Source: Diplocarpon mali
Lineage: Eukaryota; Ascomycota; Leotiomycetes; Helotiales; Drepanopezizaceae
NCBI GenBank assembly: GCA_024741835.1
Contig: JAENRP010000062.1
Coordinates: 1,466 to 65,465 of the forward strand
DNA length: 64,000 nt
Reading direction: 5' to 3'
Below the pieces are notes generated by a model. That model saw nothing but the letters and a program-made list of their open reading frames with translations. It searched no databases and was not told where the DNA came from. Below, piece by piece: positions 60,676 to 64,000 of the stretch (positions are counted from its first letter, which is position 1; each line of letters begins with the position of its first letter). A program made the position numbers and the translations under genes.

Positions 60676-63439
60676 AGCGGCGGGTGCAACGAAATTCTGA
60701 TAAGCATTTTACATCTTTGCCTGCTATGGCTGAGCTTGAATTCCAATGCTAGGAAATGTTACATCACATTTTCTCGAAAGAACACCCGAGATCAATTCGG
60801 AAACTTGCTGTTGCTAGAATTGTGTTTCGTATCCAAATTTTCACTCCAGAGCTGTTCAGTTGCGACTCTAGGAATCGACTAGAAAATTGAGGTCGTCATG
60901 AGACCAAAACTCCCAATCGGCATTTGCAAGCCCCAGCATAACCTTTACAGTATGGAAAATCGCGACTTTCAATCAGATATTCTGGGGTTTACTCATGAGG
61001 GTTTTGAATAGCATAATTTGAGCTAGAGGAATCCTACCTAAAGGTTAGAATGGGCTTTAATCGAGCCACTGCAGTCAGCTCTGCGTCATGAAGCGGAGTT
61101 GGAACGCGAATTTTGGATTCCGTCATATTCCAGCTTCTAAGCTGCACTTGCGAGTACCAGAAAGACTTTCCTAGTCTCCCAGTCTTGCGGATGTGAGTTC
61201 GATTATGGTTATGGCGGACTCGAATCTTTGCAGGAGGATCACTCACGATCTATGTCTCAGAAATCAACAATCTTCTTCAAAGGTCGAGATTTTATTAAGG
61301 CATTTGAATCTTATGGGTTTTCAGATCAGGACGCATTAGGCGCTGGATCACTTGAGAATGGAAACTTGCAACGACTTCCAATTGGAGTTAATTACGGGAG
61401 GTTGGTCAACCGATATGTTGCTGGCGAAACGGGGCGTGCTTGATTTCTCTCTTCTCCGTTTAGTAGGGAAAGCTTTTGATGATTACGCAGTATCATGGAT
61501 CAGTAAGTTAGTCAATGTCATGATCTGAGCTCCTTTGATGGACCCTCCAGAGGCTGTGCGCACGGTATTCCACAGCAGTATAACACTAATATCGGTCCAA
61601 GGATATTGATCTCTTGGTCTTTCCAGAGAGGACATGAAATGGATATATACATAGTGCCGTTTCATCTCGCTATACCTCCATAGTTCTACACACCCTCTAT
61701 CATATAATCCCCTCTTATTTCTTCATTCCATATTAAACACGTAACTCATCTTTTGCACAGGATATTTGTTTAATTATCCATAAACATAAATATACATAAA
61801 ATTTCCCTTTTTTTTTGCCTCGGTCTATGGAAATTCTCAGTGTCTTAAAGGATTTTCTTACTATAAGAGTTTAATTCTACCGATGCGAGGGGGCCAGGAG
61901 AAGTAGAAGCGAGTATTACTGTTTGGTGATTGAAGAGATGAAATTGCACAATGAAACCCCAGTGTCTGATAAAGCAGCATGTAAAACATACAGACAGATC
62001 CCAATCTATGAGTTCTACTGTACAGAATATATTTTATGTCAGCCTTGTGGGCGTAGCGTGGGTGATATGTATGGACTGGTGCGCAGGTTACACGTTTGGA
62101 TTTGAACTTAGTCTAGATCTGGAAACTGAACTTCAACTGGAAAGTCCCGAACAGAAATAGGTTATATGTTGATATTCAGAGGTTTATTGGAGGTACTCAG
62201 AGGTTTGAGATTGCAGTAGGTGTGGGGATTTTAGCGTCCCAAGTGGCAAGTAAATACCAAGATTCCATAATTAAAAGGGAGATATAGCTTTAGACAAGTG
62301 AGGAAAAGGCCTTGTTTGTTTAAAGCGGATGAGAATACATCTTCCGTCGTGATTACCATCTTCATGCTTGCCCCTACAGTTCCATCTCAGCCCCTGATTT
62401 GTGAAAGTCGCATTAAGCAACTGTTCTAGATATAAAGCAGCCCCCTCACCTGTTCACACAGCACCCATCCAGGCGCATTTCCCCATTCCACCACCTCACC
62501 CCCCTTTTTTCAAAAATAAAAAACCAAAATAATATGAAGATGGAAATCAAGTTCCGAAAGAAGACCCAGCCAGACACGATCGCGCTTGACTCCAAGATGC
62601 TCCAAGTACACCATCCTGTAACACATATCGCGCCGGATTGCACCGTAGAGCAAGAACCCAGTAGGACAAAGAGAAGCAATATTTCCATTTCCATTTCCAT
62701 TTCCCTTGTTTCAACAAGTCCAAAATCAAAAACTTACATGCTAGTCTTCAGTCATCTCCCATTTATCTTGGTTCTTGTCAGCGACTAGCTTCAGGTAAGC
62801 CTAAATCATTGTGTTCCCGCTCATTACTCGCTAGCTTTTCTCAAGGAAAAGGCGAACAGAAACGTGTTTTAGCAGCAATTAGTGCCTAGAATTAGATTCA
62901 GGTTTAAGTTCAGGACTCGGAATTTCGTTGATAGCAAGTATCGCTCTTGCTCACTGCCAGGTGGAAGGTAAGTAGAAGAGCAAAGCAGATACAGATGCAG
63001 ATGCTCGTTAAATAGACTCTCAAGACTAGGCCGAAACAAAACAGTAGATGAATAGAAAAGAACAGGAAAGAAAAGGAAAGAATGGCAGAAGAAAAATAAA
63101 GCAATACAAAGCCCAGATAATTAGTAGGGTAGTTGTACCTCTCGTTTATATCGGATTTGCACTATATTTGCAATTGCATATGAATGTAAATCTCTAAACA
63201 TAGCGTAGCACAGAACATGCAGCAAGCAAAGCACATGCCTTATTTCTTCCGTCTTAGGATGAAAACCACTACAGAACCAACCTCAATGTGGAAGCATAGT
63301 GTAATGTGCTAGCGAGAAGGAGCAAGGTAGATGTACACCTTCCTCGCACTTCCAACACAAGCATGCGCACTTGAGCTCCTCTATGGCCTGGCTAATACGC
63401 CAAAGTACCATGATGGCAAAATGCGTCTGTAAAACAAGG
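60676..63439. other. Intergenic, possible tail of F-box relic
   Basis: Frames near 61228-61500 (FFKGRDFIKAFESYGFSDQD; then LVGKAFDDYAVSWISK in another frame) may continue the same or a second decayed F-box gene. AT-rich beyond 61680. No intact gene seen. Confidence 0.4.
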
Positions 63440-64000
63440 TCAGGCCTTCCCCAACCAACCAGCACTAACGAAAAAATCAAATATCCTCCCACCCTTCTGG
63501 CTCTCCAGCCGCGCCAGCTCTCTCACCTGCTTTTTCTTCAGCATGCCGTTTCCCTTGAGCGCCTCTTTCATCACGCTCTCCTTGATCACTAGGTACGGCT
63601 TGGGATGCAGCCTCGTCTTCTCGCACAGATCAATCTCCTCTTCGGTCAGGAGGTGGACGTCTGGGATGTTTTCCTGTGACAGGGAGAGAGGGGTAACGCC
63701 TGTAAGGGGAGCGATCTGGAATTTTTCTTTTGGTTTGGCTGGAAGCGAATTGGTGTGGCCATTGGAGAGGGGTTTGAGGGTGTCTTTGTCTCTGCTGGCG
63801 AGGCTAAGAGAGTCTATGAGACGGGTAGGTAGGTCCGGAGCCACGAGCGCTGCTGCTCCGGACGGAGTCTCGATTACAGGCGGCGGTTTTGAGCGCTGTG
63901 AGCTAGCGAAGCGTTCTCGGTCCAACGAACCCATCGGCTGGGCCTTCTGCGCTCTTTGCAGCTTTTCAGCCTCGTACTTCTCGCCTCCGCGCAGGTCGCC
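63440..64000 (-). CDS. ADA2: Ada2, SAGA subunit, C-terminal part (partial)
   Basis: Transcriptional adaptor of the SAGA histone acetyltransferase complex. Only the last 186 codons lie in the window; the frame stays open to 64000 and continues beyond. A Ser/Pro-rich linker (about 63930-63680) leads to the SWIRM domain: DVHLLTEEEIDLCEKTRL, PKPYLVIKESVMKEALKGNG, LKKKQVRELARL and QKGGRIFDFFVSAGWLGKA, then stop. This SWIRM ending is characteristic of Ada2. The N-terminal ZZ and SANT domains should lie beyond the window edge. Confidence 0.88.
   Translation of the reverse strand, partial: GDLRGGEKYEAEKLQRAQKAQPMGSLDRERFASSQRSKPPPVIETPSGAAALVAPDLPTRLIDSLSLASRDKDTLKPLSNGHTNSLPAKPKEKFQIAPLTGVTPLSLSQENIPDVHLLTEEEIDLCEKTRLHPKPYLVIKESVMKEALKGNGMLKKKQVRELARLESQKGGRIFDFFVSAGWLGKA

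Noticed and set aside
1..64000. CRISPR arrays, phage, operons or other prokaryotic systems
   Set aside because: Intron-bearing genes throughout and no spaced direct repeats; the DNA is fungal nuclear.

Overview
This window is nuclear DNA from a filamentous ascomycete (Pezizomycotina-type fungus). The evidence is the gene style and content. Introns are short (43-127 bp), GT-AG, with CTAAC/CTGAC-like branch sites 10-40 bp before the acceptor. Families found include a Zn2Cys6 regulator, a DUF3176 membrane protein, a YAT-type amino-acid permease, an Ada2 SWIRM domain, an M3A oligopeptidase and a LAP1-like M28 protein. The sequence does not allow a species or class call.

Layout. 1-4.2 kb: no gene; 8-bp-period simple repeats and a 181-bp TIR element. 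4.2-6.0 kb: amino-acid permease. 6.9-7.7 kb: HAD-type dehalogenase. 8.1-8.55 kb: two TATATG-type microsatellites. 8.6-13.1 kb: gene-poor, with a 64-bp tandem duplication, an AT-rich relic tract and a second TIR element. 13.2-14.5 kb: secreted M28 aminopeptidase-like gene with seven exons in frame but nearly all zinc/catalytic residues replaced. 16.4-24.4 kb: dense core block of CoA-binding protein (-), methyltransferase (+), Cdc4-type myosin light chain (+), STEEP1/UPF0428-like protein (-) and M3A oligopeptidase (+). 24.6-26.3 kb: broken ABC-C transporter. 27.3-32.5 kb: three unrecognised genes, including a 765-aa coiled-coil/disordered protein with a candidate exitron. 34.6-39.5 kb: DUF3176 protein and an EXPERA/TMEM97 protein. 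41-43.5 kb: AT-rich, stop-riddled tract. 44.6-48.2 kb: RBM25-like RRM/PWI splicing protein (-) and mitochondrial bS21m (+) sharing a 300-bp divergent promoter. 48.2-53.7 kb: gene-poor, with a third TIR element and an assembly gap. 53.7-56.0 kb: Zn2Cys6 regulator. 58.9-60.7 kb: broken F-box gene. 63.4 kb to the edge: 3' end of ADA2 (-).

Housekeeping genes (splicing, mitoribosome, SAGA, cytokinesis) form tight blocks. They are separated by repeat-rich, gene-poor stretches holding decayed genes and small inverted-repeat elements. I see no biosynthetic gene cluster and no prokaryotic-type system. The most unusual item is the M28 pseudoenzyme. Next are a three-copy TA-flanked TIR family sharing a CTTTGTCGCAGGCCA terminus, a dispersed repeat shared between 6.4 and 33.4 kb, and the exitron and uORF of the 765-aa gene. 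Several gene models here (M-only first exon of the light chain, start of the oligopeptidase) would be miscalled by an ORF-only reading.
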